Positions 1 to 7,915 are shown, numbered from the stretch's first letter. The stretch: 64,000 bases of DNA from Halobacteria archaeon AArc-dxtr1 (GCA_025517425.1 JAOPJY010000002.1:186001-250000), one strand, 5' to 3'. The notes: generated by a model from the letters alone, not told the origin. Program-made: numbers and translations.

Positions 1-125
1 ACCGGCGACGCTGACGTTGACACCGGACTCAGCGACGCTGACGTCACCTCCCGTATGTGCCAGATTGTCACGAACGTTCGGACGCAGCGCAACCTATTCT
101 TTTCTCGAGCCCGAAACCCCCGATA

Positions 126-494
126 ATGAGCGAGTCAGAGGTCGAGGGGGCGACGCTTCGCGAGCGCGTCGAGAAGTGGATGGCCCGAGAGATGCCGATC
201 ATCCAGATGCACGGCGGGACGAGTGCGGTCCGCGAGGCCAACCCCGAGACTGGCGAGGTGATCATCGAACTCGGGGGCGGCTGTAGCGGCTGCTCCGTGA
301 GCGACGTCACCACGGGCAACATCGAAGCGGAGCTGTTGCAGTGGCCCGAAATCGACGAGATCACGGTCCGCGTTCCAGACGCGCGCGAGGATCTCGGCGG
401 TCCTGACCAGCCCGAATCGATCATGGGCGTCGACAGAACCGAAGGCGGGCGCGGCGACTGGGGCTCGTCGAATCCCGGCAAGGACCACCTCTGA
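126..494 (+). CDS. NifU-like Fe-S scaffold domain protein
   Basis: 122 residues. The protein matches the C-terminal domain of NifU (the Nfu fold), which carries a transient Fe-S cluster for delivery to apoproteins. The signature Cys pair is visible as GGGCSGCSVSD, with Cys53 and Cys56, preceded by an MPIIQMHGG stretch. The ATG at 126 is preferred over an in-frame ATG at 57, because the domain begins soon after 126 and a pyrimidine/AT-rich element (about 93-102) lies near -28. The C-terminal 25 residues are a polar acidic tail without homology I recognise. The gene is monocistronic here; the next gene on this strand begins about 170 bp later. The family call is secure, but the client proteins are unknown. 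Confidence 0.88.
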   Translation: MSESEVEGATLRERVEKWMAREMPIIQMHGGTSAVREANPETGEVIIELGGGCSGCSVSDVTTGNIEAELLQWPEIDEITVRVPDAREDLGGPDQPESIMGVDRTEGGRGDWGSSNPGKDHL

Positions 495-587
495 GAGACA
501 GGTTACCTGGGGCCGACGACGTTCGGACGGACGCGAGTGCTGTCTCCGAGCCACTGTGTGACACGGGCGGCCAGTTTTGGGAACGCC

Positions 588-592
588 TATAC
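588..592 (+). promoter_or_regulatory. TATA-like element before the ACT-hom operon
   Basis: TATAC within CCTATACGCG. Its centre is 29 nt before an ATG at 619, the distance expected for a leaderless haloarchaeal transcript beginning at or just before that ATG. The ACT protein start itself lies 46 nt further downstream. Confidence 0.5.
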
Positions 593-618
593 GCGTTTAG
601 TCACCTATTGTTCAGGTA

Positions 619-672
619 ATGACCACGACGACGAGCCAACGCCCGGCGGCAGGGGGTGGCCAGAATGGCTGA
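619..672 (+). CDS. Candidate leader mini-ORF (17 codons, Thr-rich)
   Basis: ATG at 619 opens a 17-codon frame, MTTTTSQRPAAGGGQNG, whose TGA (670-672) lies just past the ATG (665) of the ACT protein, so the two frames overlap. Codons 2-5 are all threonine (ACC ACG ACG ACG). The frame begins at the distance from a TATA element expected for the transcript's 5' end. The downstream genes encode an amino-acid-sensing ACT protein and homoserine dehydrogenase, the branch enzyme toward threonine. By analogy with bacterial thr leader peptides this could couple translation to threonyl-tRNA supply, but no such archaeal mechanism is established. The alternatives are a chance ORF or a different true N-terminus for the ACT gene. 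Confidence 0.35.
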   Translation: MTTTTSQRPAAGGGQNG

Positions 673-1312
673 GGAACCGCTCCCCAGCGCGACGGTCGGC
701 ACCGACGCGGTGGCGACGGACGGTGGCGAACGCGAGAACGACACCGGACACGACGAAGCGGACGACGAACACGAGGGTGACGAGCCCGAGACGGACGGCG
801 GCGTGCGCGCGTACACCGTCCGTCTGGAGCTCGTCGACGAGCCCGGCGAGCTGCTGCGAGCGCTCCATCCGATCGCTGACAACGGCGGAAACCTGCTCTC
901 GATCCACCACGAGCGCGGGAATATTACGCCACGAGGGCACATCCCCGTCGAGGTCGACGTGGAATGTCCGCCGGATCGGTTCGACGGGATCGTCGAGGCG
1001 CTTCGAGATGCCGGCGTCAACGTCATTCAGGCCGGCGAGGAGCGCTACGGCGATGAGTTGAGCGTCGTCCTCTCGGGCCAGCTCGTCGACACCGATCTCT
1101 CGGATACGCTCTCTGCGATCGAAGACGAGGCGGGTGCCGTCGTCCTCGACCTCTCGCTTGCCGCACCGGAAGGAACGAACGGTGTCGCCAGTGCTCGGAT
1201 CCGGCTGGCAATCGGCTCCGGACGCACTGAGGCGGTGCTGTCGGCGATCCGCGAGTTGGGCGAGCGAAAGGGACTCACCGTCGTCGAACCGCTGCCAGGG
1301 GGTGAGGCCTGA
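665..1312 (+). CDS. ACT domain protein upstream of homoserine dehydrogenase
   Basis: 215 residues from the ATG at 665; a GTG at 656 is an alternative. After an acidic low-complexity N-terminus (about residues 1-45) comes an ACT fold (VRLELVDEPGELLRALHPIA, about 50-125), then a second alpha/beta region. ACT domains bind amino acids and regulate enzymes. The stop overlaps the hom start by one base (TGATG), so the two are cotranslated, and this protein probably acts as a detached regulatory subunit of homoserine dehydrogenase. The purine-rich AGGGGGTG at 651-658 may serve as a ribosome-binding site. The ligand is inferred, not shown. Confidence 0.82.
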   Translation: MAEEPLPSATVGTDAVATDGGERENDTGHDEADDEHEGDEPETDGGVRAYTVRLELVDEPGELLRALHPIADNGGNLLSIHHERGNITPRGHIPVEVDVECPPDRFDGIVEALRDAGVNVIQAGEERYGDELSVVLSGQLVDTDLSDTLSAIEDEAGAVVLDLSLAAPEGTNGVASARIRLAIGSGRTEAVLSAIRELGERKGLTVVEPLPGGEA

Positions 1313-2259
1313 TGCGACTGGCCATCCTGGGTGCCGGCTCCGTCGGCACGTCCGTCGCGGAGCTGGCCGGCGAGTACGGCCACGAGGTCGTCGCGTTCGC
1401 AGATTCGAGCAGCGCTGCGGTCGACGACAACGGGATCGATGTCGAGCGCGCACTCGAGCGAAAGGCAGGCGGTGAAGACGTCGGCTCTGCCGACCCAGAA
1501 TCGGCGTTCGACGCCGACTACGACGTGCTCGTAGAGGTGACGCCGACGACCTTGGGCGACGCCGAGCCCGGCTTCTCTCACGTGAAGCGAGCGCTCGCTG
1601 ACGACAAACACGTCGTGCTCGCGAACAAGGGTCCCGTCGCCGAACGATACGAAGAGCTTCGTGAACTCGAGGCCGAGAGTGCGGGCTCGATCCGGTTCGA
1701 GGCGACCGTCGGCGGCGCGATTCCGATCCTCTCGACGATCGAGGACACGACGCCAGAAGCCGTGACCGCGGTTCGTGGCGTCCTGAACGGAACGGCAAAC
1801 TTCATCCTGACGCGGATGGCCGCGGAGGGACTAGACTACGAGCACGTCCTTGCAGAGGCCCAGGACCTGGGCGTGGCGGAAGCCGATCCGACGTTCGACG
1901 TCGACGGCACCGACGCCGCACTCAAGTTCGTGATCTTAGCGAACGTCCTCGCCGACGGCGGTTTCGCGCTCGAAGACGCCACCGTCGACGGGATCGAAAC
2001 CGTTCCGGGGAGTGCCTTAGATCTCGCGGCCGAGGACGGACGAACGATCCGACTCATCGGCGAGGCGACCCGCGAGGGCATCCGGGTTGGGCCGCGGCTG
2101 GTCCCCGAGAACGGAGCGCTCGCGGTGACGGGAACGCGAAACATCGTCGAGATCGAGACGCGCCACGGCGGCTCGCTGGCCTCCAGTGGACGCGGCGCGG
2201 GCGGCCCGGAGACGGCGACGGCGATCCTCGCCGACGTCGGTCGGCTGCCCGAGCTGTAA
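1312..2259 (+). CDS. hom: Homoserine dehydrogenase
   Basis: 315 residues. The enzyme reduces L-aspartate-4-semialdehyde to homoserine with NAD(P)H, the branch point to threonine and methionine. Visible features are the Rossmann GAGSVG (7-12), NKG with Lys106, FEATVGGAIPIL (129-140), GVLNGTANFILTRM, and the catalytic pair Asp201/Lys205 in GTDAALK. This is the short form, without its own C-terminal ACT domain; the adjacent upstream gene supplies that domain separately. It converges with the dedA-like gene 22 bp away. Confidence 0.95.
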   Translation: MRLAILGAGSVGTSVAELAGEYGHEVVAFADSSSAAVDDNGIDVERALERKAGGEDVGSADPESAFDADYDVLVEVTPTTLGDAEPGFSHVKRALADDKHVVLANKGPVAERYEELRELEAESAGSIRFEATVGGAIPILSTIEDTTPEAVTAVRGVLNGTANFILTRMAAEGLDYEHVLAEAQDLGVAEADPTFDVDGTDAALKFVILANVLADGGFALEDATVDGIETVPGSALDLAAEDGRTIRLIGEATREGIRVGPRLVPENGALAVTGTRNIVEIETRHGGSLASSGRGAGGPETATAILADVGRLPEL

Positions 2260-2281
2260 GCTAGTCTGGGCGGACTGATTC

Positions 2282-2803
2282 TTACGCGATAAGCTGGAGT
2301 CCAGCCAGCGCGACGCCGACGTACAGCACGTGATACAGCAGCGTGGACGTACCCATGTGGACGGTAAATCGGCCGGCCGGATACGAGCCCACGCCCGCCG
2401 GAATCGTCACCAGTCCACGGATCCACGGGAGGAAGTTTGTGACGAAGATCGCGGGGCCACCGTACTCCTCGAACCACACCTCGAGACGTGCAAGTTCCGG
2501 CGCGTCGGGATCGACCGTCACGTAGGGAAGGCTCAGTACGAACGTCGGACCGTACCGTCTGCTTCCGGCGTAGATGACGAGTTGGCCGACCATGTAGCCG
2601 AGCGTGACGACGAGGACGATGAGTGCCGCTTGGACGACCTCTGCGCCCGTCGCGAGGACGTAGCCAGGGAGGAAGACGCTGGTCGGAAAGATCTTCCCGA
2701 CGAATGCCCCTTTCAGGGTAAAAATCACGAAGAGGGCGGGCATCGCGAGCAGGCTCGTCGGTTCGGGGACAAGCTCCGAAACGAGAGAAACAACGTCGAA
2801 CAT
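2282..2803 (-). CDS. DedA family membrane protein (VTT/SNARE-associated fold)
   Basis: 173 residues with several hydrophobic segments (about 18-38, 55-78, 115-135, 150-172). The DedA/VTT hallmark is NFLPWIRGLVTIPAG (about 123-137), the membrane re-entrant Arg motif. Family members act in the cytoplasmic membrane, and DedA homologues are implicated in lipid scrambling/flipping and membrane energetics. Substrate and physiological role cannot be told from the sequence. The gene stands alone, convergent with hom and divergent from tuf. A start at the ATG 2803 gives a compact family-length protein. Confidence 0.85.
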   Translation of the reverse strand: MFDVVSLVSELVPEPTSLLAMPALFVIFTLKGAFVGKIFPTSVFLPGYVLATGAEVVQAALIVLVVTLGYMVGQLVIYAGSRRYGPTFVLSLPYVTVDPDAPELARLEVWFEEYGGPAIFVTNFLPWIRGLVTIPAGVGSYPAGRFTVHMGTSTLLYHVLYVGVALAGLQLIA

Positions 2804-2919
2804 ATCCGTCAGTCCGCGTGGCTTCGCACGACCAAGCGAGGGCTCGCGGGCTCAGGTCGGCTGTCGGGAGATCGGTGGTCGGACATCTGGGTCTCAGTTT
2901 ATCGGAGGCAACACGTCAG

Positions 2920-2927
2920 TATAAATA
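2920..2927. promoter_or_regulatory. Isolated strong TATA box (TATAAATA)
   Basis: A consensus archaeal TATA box, 117 bases before the dedA-like start on one side and 210 bases before tuf on the other. No start codon lies at the leaderless distance in either direction, so whatever it drives has a long leader or is non-coding. Confidence 0.45.
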
Positions 2928-3106
2928 GACGCTGGCAGTTTCCGAACGAGAAACTCCGTCCGACGGAACGATAGACGGACAGCCGTGACGAGCCGCGGAT
3001 GAGTGGCGGGACGCCGTGTGACCGAGACGCAAACCGCAAGAGGGAACAGGGATCGGAAGAATACGGTTTCGAAATGGTTTTAACCGCAACGAGCAAACAA
3101 CACCGA

Positions 3107-3111
3107 TATAA
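3107..3111 (+). promoter_or_regulatory. tuf promoter TATA element
   Basis: TATAA within CCGATATAAGCG, centred 28 nt before the tuf ATG (3137). This fits a leaderless or near-leaderless start for the tuf-rpsJ transcript. Confidence 0.6.
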
Positions 3112-3136
3112 GCGCCTCTGCGCGTGAGCTACAACA

Positions 3137-4405
3137 ATGAGCGAAGACAAACCGCACCAGAACTTGGCCATCATCGGCCACGTTGACCACGGGAAGAGTA
3201 CGCTGGTCGGGCGGCTCCTCTACGAGACGGGGAGCGTACCCGAGCACGTCATCGAACAGCACAAGGAAGAAGCCGAGGAGAAGGGCAAGGGTGGCTTCGA
3301 GTTCGCCTACGTCATGGACAACCTCGCTGAGGAGCGAGAGCGTGGTGTCACCATCGACATCGCCCACCAGGAGTTCGACACCGACGATTACTACTTCACG
3401 ATCGTCGACTGTCCGGGCCACCGTGACTTCGTCAAGAACATGATCACGGGCGCATCCCAGGCGGACAACGCCGTCCTCGTCGTCGCCGCCGACGACGGTG
3501 TCGCGCCCCAGACCCAGGAGCACGTCTTCCTGGCTCGTACCCTCGGTATCGACGAGATGATCATCGGCGTCAACAAGATGGACGTCGTCGACTACAAGGA
3601 AGACGCCTTCCAGGACGTCGTCGACGAAGTCAACCAGCTGCTCAAGCAGGTTAACTTCCAGGTCGAGGATGGCTCGTTCATCCCGATCTCGGCCTTCGAG
3701 GGCGACAACATCGCCGAGAGCTCCGACAACACCGACTGGTACGACGGTCGTACCCTGCTCGAGTCCCTGAACGACCTGCCGGAACCGCAGCCGCCAACGG
3801 ACGCGCCGCTGCGACTGCCGATCCAGGACGTCTACACCATCTCCGGCATCGGTACCGTCCCCGTCGGACGTATCGAGACCGGTATCATGAACATCGGCGA
3901 CAACGTCTCCTTCCAGCCCTCTGACGTGGGCGGCGAAGTCAAGACGATCGAGATGCACCACGAAGAGGTGCCCAAGGCCGAGCCCGGTGACAACGTCGGA
4001 TTCAACGTCCGCGGCATCGGCAAGGACGACATCCGCCGCGGTGACGTCTGTGGTCCCGCCGACGAGCCACCAAGCGTCGCCGAGACGTTCCAGGCCCAGG
4101 TCGTCGTCATGCAGCACCCCTCGGTCATCACGGCCGGCTACACGCCTGTCTTCCACGCCCACACGGCACAGGTCGCCTGTACGATCGAGTCCATCGACAA
4201 GAAGATGGATCCCGCAAGCGGCGAGGTCGCCGAGGAGAACCCCGACTTCATCCAGTCGGGTGACGCTGCAGTGGTCACCATCCGACCACAAAAGCCCCTC
4301 AGCATCGAGCCATCCAGCGAGATCCCGGAACTCGGGAGCTTCGCCATCCGCGACATGGGTCAGACCATCGCAGCTGGCAAGGTCCTCGACGTCCACGAGA
4401 AATAA
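3137..4405 (+). CDS. tuf: Translation elongation factor 1-alpha (aEF1A)
   Basis: 422 residues, full length. This GTPase delivers aminoacyl-tRNA to the ribosomal A site. The GTP-binding motifs are visible: GHVDHGKST (14-22), DCPGHRDF and NKMD. Two beta-barrel domains follow, with the archaeal/eukaryal-style FTAQVVV-like strand and EHHH-like segments. The stop TAA abuts the ATG of rpsJ with no spacer, giving the conserved archaeal tuf-rpsJ pair. Promoter and terminator candidates flank the pair. Confidence 0.98.
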   Translation: MSEDKPHQNLAIIGHVDHGKSTLVGRLLYETGSVPEHVIEQHKEEAEEKGKGGFEFAYVMDNLAEERERGVTIDIAHQEFDTDDYYFTIVDCPGHRDFVKNMITGASQADNAVLVVAADDGVAPQTQEHVFLARTLGIDEMIIGVNKMDVVDYKEDAFQDVVDEVNQLLKQVNFQVEDGSFIPISAFEGDNIAESSDNTDWYDGRTLLESLNDLPEPQPPTDAPLRLPIQDVYTISGIGTVPVGRIETGIMNIGDNVSFQPSDVGGEVKTIEMHHEEVPKAEPGDNVGFNVRGIGKDDIRRGDVCGPADEPPSVAETFQAQVVVMQHPSVITAGYTPVFHAHTAQVACTIESIDKKMDPASGEVAEENPDFIQSGDAAVVTIRPQKPLSIEPSSEIPELGSFAIRDMGQTIAAGKVLDVHEK

Positions 4406-4714
4406 ATGCAGCAGGCACGCGTTCGACTCGCGGGCACGAGCCCACAGGACCTAGACGACATCTGTGACGACGTCCGCGAGATTGCGAACAATACCGGCGT
4501 CAACCTGAGCGGTCCAATCCCGCTACCGACGAAAACCCTCGAAATCCCGACGCGGAAGTCGCCAGACGGAGAGGGTACCGCGACGTGGGAGCACTGGGAG
4601 ATGCGCGTCCACAAGCGCCTGATCGATCTGGACGCCGACGAACGTGCACTCCGACAGCTCATGCGCATCCAGGTGCCAAACGACGTTTCGATCGAGATCG
4701 TCCTCGAAGACTGA
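4406..4714 (+). CDS. rpsJ: 30S ribosomal protein S10 (uS10)
   Basis: 102 residues. This small-subunit head protein is recognised by its [20 protein letters not shown] start, the [18 protein letters not shown] loop, and the [20 protein letters not shown] helix. The start codon directly follows the tuf stop, so its expression is coupled to tuf. The composition is acidic, as is usual for haloarchaeal ribosomal proteins. Confidence 0.97.
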   Translation: MQQARVRLAGTSPQDLDDICDDVREIANNTGVNLSGPIPLPTKTLEIPTRKSPDGEGTATWEHWEMRVHKRLIDLDADERALRQLMRIQVPNDVSIEIVLED

Positions 4715-4739
4715 GGACGCTCGCTTTCTGAGTTGACCG

Positions 4740-4745
4740 TTTTTT
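4740..4745 (+). terminator. T-run terminator after tuf-rpsJ
   Basis: Six consecutive T residues 26 nt after the rpsJ stop, in otherwise GC-rich DNA. Oligo-T tracts are the usual archaeal termination signal. Confidence 0.5.
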
Positions 4746-4856
4746 CCGAGGACACTGGGCGAAGAGCTACAGAGCCGACCGAGATCCGACGCTCCGGCTG
4801 TTCCAGACAGCGAAGCCGACGTGCAGACTTTTGTAGCTCGGTCGTGACCATCCGGT

Positions 4857-5483
4857 ATGGCGACTCGATCTGGCGCGCCGATCCTCGAGGTGCTTGCCCT
4901 GTTCGTCCTCGTCTTCCTGTTGCAGACGCTGGCGGCCTTCGGCGGAGCGATGGCCGGGCTGTTCGTGCTCTCGCCGCCAGTGACGGCAGATCCCTGGACG
5001 ATTGTCACGAGCGTCTACGCCCACGCCGGCATCGGGCATCTCCTCTCGAATGCCGTCGCGCTGGTGTTGTTTGGGTGGCCAGTCGCACGGGCAACGACGC
5101 GGCTGCGCTTTCACACGTTCTTTCTCGCAACCGGCGCGATCGCCGGCGTGACCCAGATCCTCGTCGGGGGCTGGCTCTCCGCATTCCCCGGGTTCGGTGC
5201 CAGCGCGGGCGTGCTCGGAGCCAGCGGCGCGGTGTTCGCACTGCTTGGCTACCTGCTCGCAGCAAACCGCGTGACGTCGGGGCTCGGCTCACTCGTCGAT
5301 CTCTCGACGACGGCAGCGCTCCTGCTGGGCCTGGCTCTGGCCGTCGTCGTCACACTCGCGACCGCAGCTCCGGGGGTCGCGTTGCTCGCTCACTTCACCG
5401 GCTTCGTGCTGGGGCTGGCCGCCGGCCGTGCGGGCGTCCTCGAGCCACGCTCGCAGTCAGCAGCGACGCAGACGCCAGTTTGA
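4857..5483 (+). CDS. Rhomboid family intramembrane serine protease
   Basis: 208 residues and largely hydrophobic, with about six membrane spans. The rhomboid active site is complete: HLLSN with His61 and Asn65 (oxyanion side), nucleophile Ser123 in GASGAVFAL, and catalytic His179 in AHFTGFVLG. It cleaves transmembrane segments of other membrane proteins; in haloarchaea, rhomboids affect surface glycoprotein processing (established for a Haloferax homologue, not shown here). A T-rich element (about 4827-4833) lies 26-27 nt before the ATG, indicating a leaderless start. Monocistronic, followed by tRNA-Ala. Confidence 0.88.
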   Translation: MATRSGAPILEVLALFVLVFLLQTLAAFGGAMAGLFVLSPPVTADPWTIVTSVYAHAGIGHLLSNAVALVLFGWPVARATTRLRFHTFFLATGAIAGVTQILVGGWLSAFPGFGASAGVLGASGAVFALLGYLLAANRVTSGLGSLVDLSTTAALLLGLALAVVVTLATAAPGVALLAHFTGFVLGLAAGRAGVLEPRSQSAATQTPV

Positions 5484-5586
5484 GGCGGCGTTCGTCAGTG
5501 TCACACAGAGCCGGTTCGACGCATGTCTGAGTACCTCTGTTGGGAAACACAAGTCTCAAATAGCAACCTGGGCTACCTATCGGCGA

Positions 5587-5658
5587 GGGCTCGTAGATCA
5601 GTGGTAGATCGCTTCCTTCGCAAGGAAGAGGCCCTGGGTTCAAATCCCAGCGAGTCCA
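5587..5658 (+). tRNA. tRNA-Ala (anticodon CGC)
   Basis: A 72-nt cloverleaf. The 7-bp acceptor stem GGGCTCG/CGAGTCC contains the G3-U70 wobble pair that specifies alanine. The D-stem is GATC/GATC, the anticodon stem CTTCC/GGAAG with loop TTCGCAA, the variable loop 5 nt, and the T-stem CTGGG/CCCAG with loop TTCAAAT. The discriminator is A and no CCA is encoded. There is no intron. It reads GCG codons. The 3' end is partly duplicated downstream. Confidence 0.95.
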
Positions 5659-5983
5659 CTTCTTCACATCGCTACGCTCGTTCAGTCGTGGACTCGCTGC
5701 ACATCGCAAACTCTACGAGTTTGCTCAATCCCAGCGAGTCTATAATTCTGCGGCGCGAACAACTTCGTGAGCGCCGCAAATAATCGTCGAGTCGGGATTT
5801 GAAGCCCTGTGAAACGTAGTTCGAAAGACGCCCTTGGCGTCTCTCGTCATCACGAGAGAGCAACGCTCTCTCGAACGACAGCGCCGAGCGGTGCGCAGTT
5901 CGGAACAAAAGTGCAACGCAAGGGTGCATGCGCTGCAGCACGGGGATAACCTTACCCCAGAAAGCGGTGTACGGCGAGTCGGT
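5659..5983. other. Palindrome-rich tail downstream of tRNA-Ala
   Basis: 325 bases without a credible gene. A degenerate direct copy of the tRNA 3' end (TCAATCCCAGCGAGTC, 5725-5740) and an inverted copy (GACTCGCTG, 5691-5699) are present. There are at least four perfect short inverted repeats: 5706-5713/5717-5724, 5750-5756/5771-5777, 5826-5832/5836-5842 and 5853-5861/5865-5873, three of them with 3-nt loops. An antisense T-arm-like fragment lies at 5788-5808. This resembles the scar of a tRNA-targeted integration event, but no integrase remains. Confidence 0.5.
5725..5740 (+). repeat. Partial direct repeat of tRNA-Ala 3' end (possible att remnant)
   Basis: TCAATCCCAGCGAGTC repeats the tRNA T-loop/acceptor segment (5640-5656, TCAAATCCCAGCGAGTC) with one base missing. 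Tyrosine integrases that use tRNA genes leave such copies. The intervening 68 bases hold no integrase. Confidence 0.45.
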
Positions 5984-6421
5984 ATGGGTGGGGGACACAC
6001 TATCAACGGGGGCGCGCTACGAAACGCGGCGATGACGAGTGCATTGCTCGCAGCAGGGTATGTACTTCCGTTCCTCGGTGAGCACGCGAGCGGTTCTCGG
6101 GGGATCGTCGAGACGGTCGCGTTTCTCTCGAGTCACGAGTACTTTCACTACTACCTGCTCTGTACGGCGCTGACGGTTCTCGTAATGGGGACCGTCTGGT
6201 ACGGACTCGAAGTGAGACTGGACGACTGGCGGTACGGACTCGTCGGTGTGGGATACGGGCTGCTGGCGGGAATCGTCTTCGCGGTATGGTACGTCACTCT
6301 GGGAACGACTATCTACGACTTCGCGATCGCCGAAACCTACGTGTTGATCGTCGTCGTCCTCGGTACGGCGCTCGGGACGATCGCTGGACTGCTGCGCTAT
6401 GCGACTCTTGCCTACCGGTAG
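5984..6421 (+). CDS. Uncharacterised four-helix membrane protein
   Basis: 145 residues from the ATG at 5984. Four hydrophobic segments (about 16-34, 50-68, 80-101, 115-140) alternate with short charged loops, the pattern of a small integral membrane protein. I recognise no catalytic or transport motif. The reading frame extends upstream to 5834, but that part overlaps the repeat-rich tRNA tail and lacks membrane character, so the later ATG is chosen. Monocistronic. Function unknown. Confidence 0.6.
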   Translation: MGGGHTINGGALRNAAMTSALLAAGYVLPFLGEHASGSRGIVETVAFLSSHEYFHYYLLCTALTVLVMGTVWYGLEVRLDDWRYGLVGVGYGLLAGIVFAVWYVTLGTTIYDFAIAETYVLIVVVLGTALGTIAGLLRYATLAYR

Positions 6422-6686
6422 AGAAGGGGGACACGCTCCATCCGTTTCGACATGCCACCGCGGTGGAACGTCGGTGGTTTCGAATGGTGGTGTCCACCGC
6501 GGGGGCAGGCAAACGGTATCGGGCGTCAGGGGTAGCGTCTTCGTCCGAGGCAAGACGCGGGCGAGAGGGTTCGAAATCGAAGGCTAAGCGAGAATGGATC
6601 CCGGAATCCCACCCGAGTAGCACGGCGGGGACGACCGGGCAGTCGCCGGCCGGCCGCTTTTCCGTTCCTCCGCGATAGCGCTACGC
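6422..6686. other. Intergenic region, no gene seen
   Basis: 265 bases. A T-run (GCTTTTCCG, about 6655-6663) sits near -28 of the next ATG and may act as its promoter element. Nothing else is convincing. Confidence 0.4.
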
Positions 6687-7070
6687 ATGGTCGAAGACCC
6701 GAATCGCGACCGCGCGCAGGATCGCATCGGTGACCGGAAGGGCGAACGGGCGGAGACGACCGAGTCGATTCTCACCGACGCCGAGCGCTCGTTCGACGAC
6801 CTCGAGTACCCGGTGACGAGCGAGGAGATTGCAGCGGAGTACGGCGACGATCCGATAGCGTTACCCAACGAGACGGAATCACTGGGTTCAGTGTTCGACA
6901 GGCTCGCTGGCGAGGAGTACGAGTCGGCCACGGCGGTTCGCGAGGCCGTCTACGGCGAGGTGACCGGCGACGCAGGGGACCGAAACGAGGCGAATGCCGA
7001 ACGAGATCTCGAGGCACTCGACGACCAGCGCCAGCCGCCATCAGACGAACGCGATACGAACGCGCTGTAG
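6687..7070 (+). CDS. Small acidic haloarchaeal protein (DUF5789/DUF2795-like)
   Basis: 127 residues, highly charged and soluble. The middle portion (DLEYPVTSEEIAAEYGDDPI, about 32-51) resembles the short helical YPVTSEEI core of DUF2795/DUF5789-type proteins common in haloarchaea. The tail is rich in Glu, Asp and Arg. No enzymatic motif is visible. It lies 75 bp before the aIF2-beta gene on the same strand, but each gene appears to have its own promoter element. The family assignment is tentative and the function unknown. Confidence 0.6.
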   Translation: MVEDPNRDRAQDRIGDRKGERAETTESILTDAERSFDDLEYPVTSEEIAAEYGDDPIALPNETESLGSVFDRLAGEEYESATAVREAVYGEVTGDAGDRNEANAERDLEALDDQRQPPSDERDTNAL

Positions 7071-7116
7071 CCGGGCGGCGGAGGTTTCGGGTGCGGAACC
7101 GGAATAGCAGAACGGA

Positions 7117-7121
7117 TTTAC
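7117..7121 (+). promoter_or_regulatory. TATA-like element of aIF2-beta gene
   Basis: TTTAC centred 26 nt before the ATG at 7145. It supports a leaderless start there rather than an upstream in-frame ATG at 7091. Confidence 0.45.
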
Positions 7122-7144
7122 GTCGCGGCCGTCTTCGTTCGACC

Positions 7145-7756
7145 ATGGATTACGACGCGAGTCTCGACCGCGCGATGGAGAACGTCCCCGACATCGGGGG
7201 CGACGAGGATCGCCTGCAGATACCCGACGCCCAGCCCCAGAAAGACGGGGCTTTCACCCGATTTACGAACCTCGGAGAGATCGCCGACGTCCTCTCTCGA
7301 GAGGACGAACACCTTCACCGATTTATCCAGCGCGAGCTGGGCACCAGCGGCAAGCTAGAGGAGGGGCGAGCCCGGTATAACGGAACATTCTCCCAGCAGG
7401 ATTTCGACGCGGCCGTCGACGCCTACCTCGACGAGTACGTCCTCTGTACGGAGTGTGGACTGCCCGACACTCGCCTCGTCCGCGAGGACCGCACGCCGAT
7501 GCTCCGGTGTGACGCCTGCGGGGCGTTCCGTCCAGTGACGAAACGCTCGGCGAGCCAGCAACAACAACAGCAGCGCGAGGCCGTCGAAGAAGGGAAGACC
7601 TACACCGTCGAGATCACCGGCACCGGCCGCAAGGGCGACGGAGTCGCCGAGAAAGGAGAGTACACGATCTTCGTCCCCGGTGCGGACGAAGGCGACGTCG
7701 TCGAGATCTACATCAAGAACATCTCGGGCAACCTCGCGTTCTCGCGACTCGCCTGA
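7145..7756 (+). CDS. Translation initiation factor aIF2 subunit beta with TRAM domain
   Basis: 203 residues. The N-terminal eIF2-beta/eIF5 fold (FTRFTNLGEIADVLSREDEH, HLHRFIQRELGTSG) is followed by a C4 zinc ribbon with Cys101, Cys104, Cys122 and Cys125. A Gln-rich linker (about 138-143) then leads to a C-terminal TRAM domain (about 148-203, GKTYTVEITGTGRKGDG). The beta subunit belongs to the aIF2 GTPase that brings initiator Met-tRNA to the small subunit. The added TRAM (RNA-binding OB) domain is a haloarchaeal feature. The start at 7145 is supported by a TATA element at -26. Confidence 0.92.
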   Translation: MDYDASLDRAMENVPDIGGDEDRLQIPDAQPQKDGAFTRFTNLGEIADVLSREDEHLHRFIQRELGTSGKLEEGRARYNGTFSQQDFDAAVDAYLDEYVLCTECGLPDTRLVREDRTPMLRCDACGAFRPVTKRSASQQQQQQREAVEEGKTYTVEITGTGRKGDGVAEKGEYTIFVPGADEGDVVEIYIKNISGNLAFSRLA

Positions 7757-7915
7757 TCGGCCTCAAGAGCGGGCGTTCAGCCCGATCGCGGTGCGGCGGC
7801 ACGTGCTCCCGAAGATGGCAACTGTGTCTACGACTCGACTCGAACGTGGTGCGAACCGGCTCTCCGGTATCGCACATCGGCGGGTGACGCTACATCCGCT
7901 ACCGGGGGGTCGGTC

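Larger units (their letters stand above)
2804..3136. other. Intergenic region between dedA-like gene and tuf
   Basis: 333 bases with no credible gene. It contains a strong isolated TATA-like box at 2920-2927, a TTTTAA element near 3078-3083, and the tuf-proximal TATA at 3107-3111. The first box could serve an upstream tuf promoter with a long leader, the dedA-like gene on the other strand, or an unannotated RNA. Confidence 0.5.

Noticed and set aside
3080-4396. Antisense frame of 438 codons opposite tuf
   Set aside because: Shadow of the EF1A gene; the translation is a Val/Asp/Leu-rich sequence of no family.
5523-5783. Frame spanning the tRNA-Ala gene
   Set aside because: It reads straight through the tRNA cloverleaf and its tail repeats.
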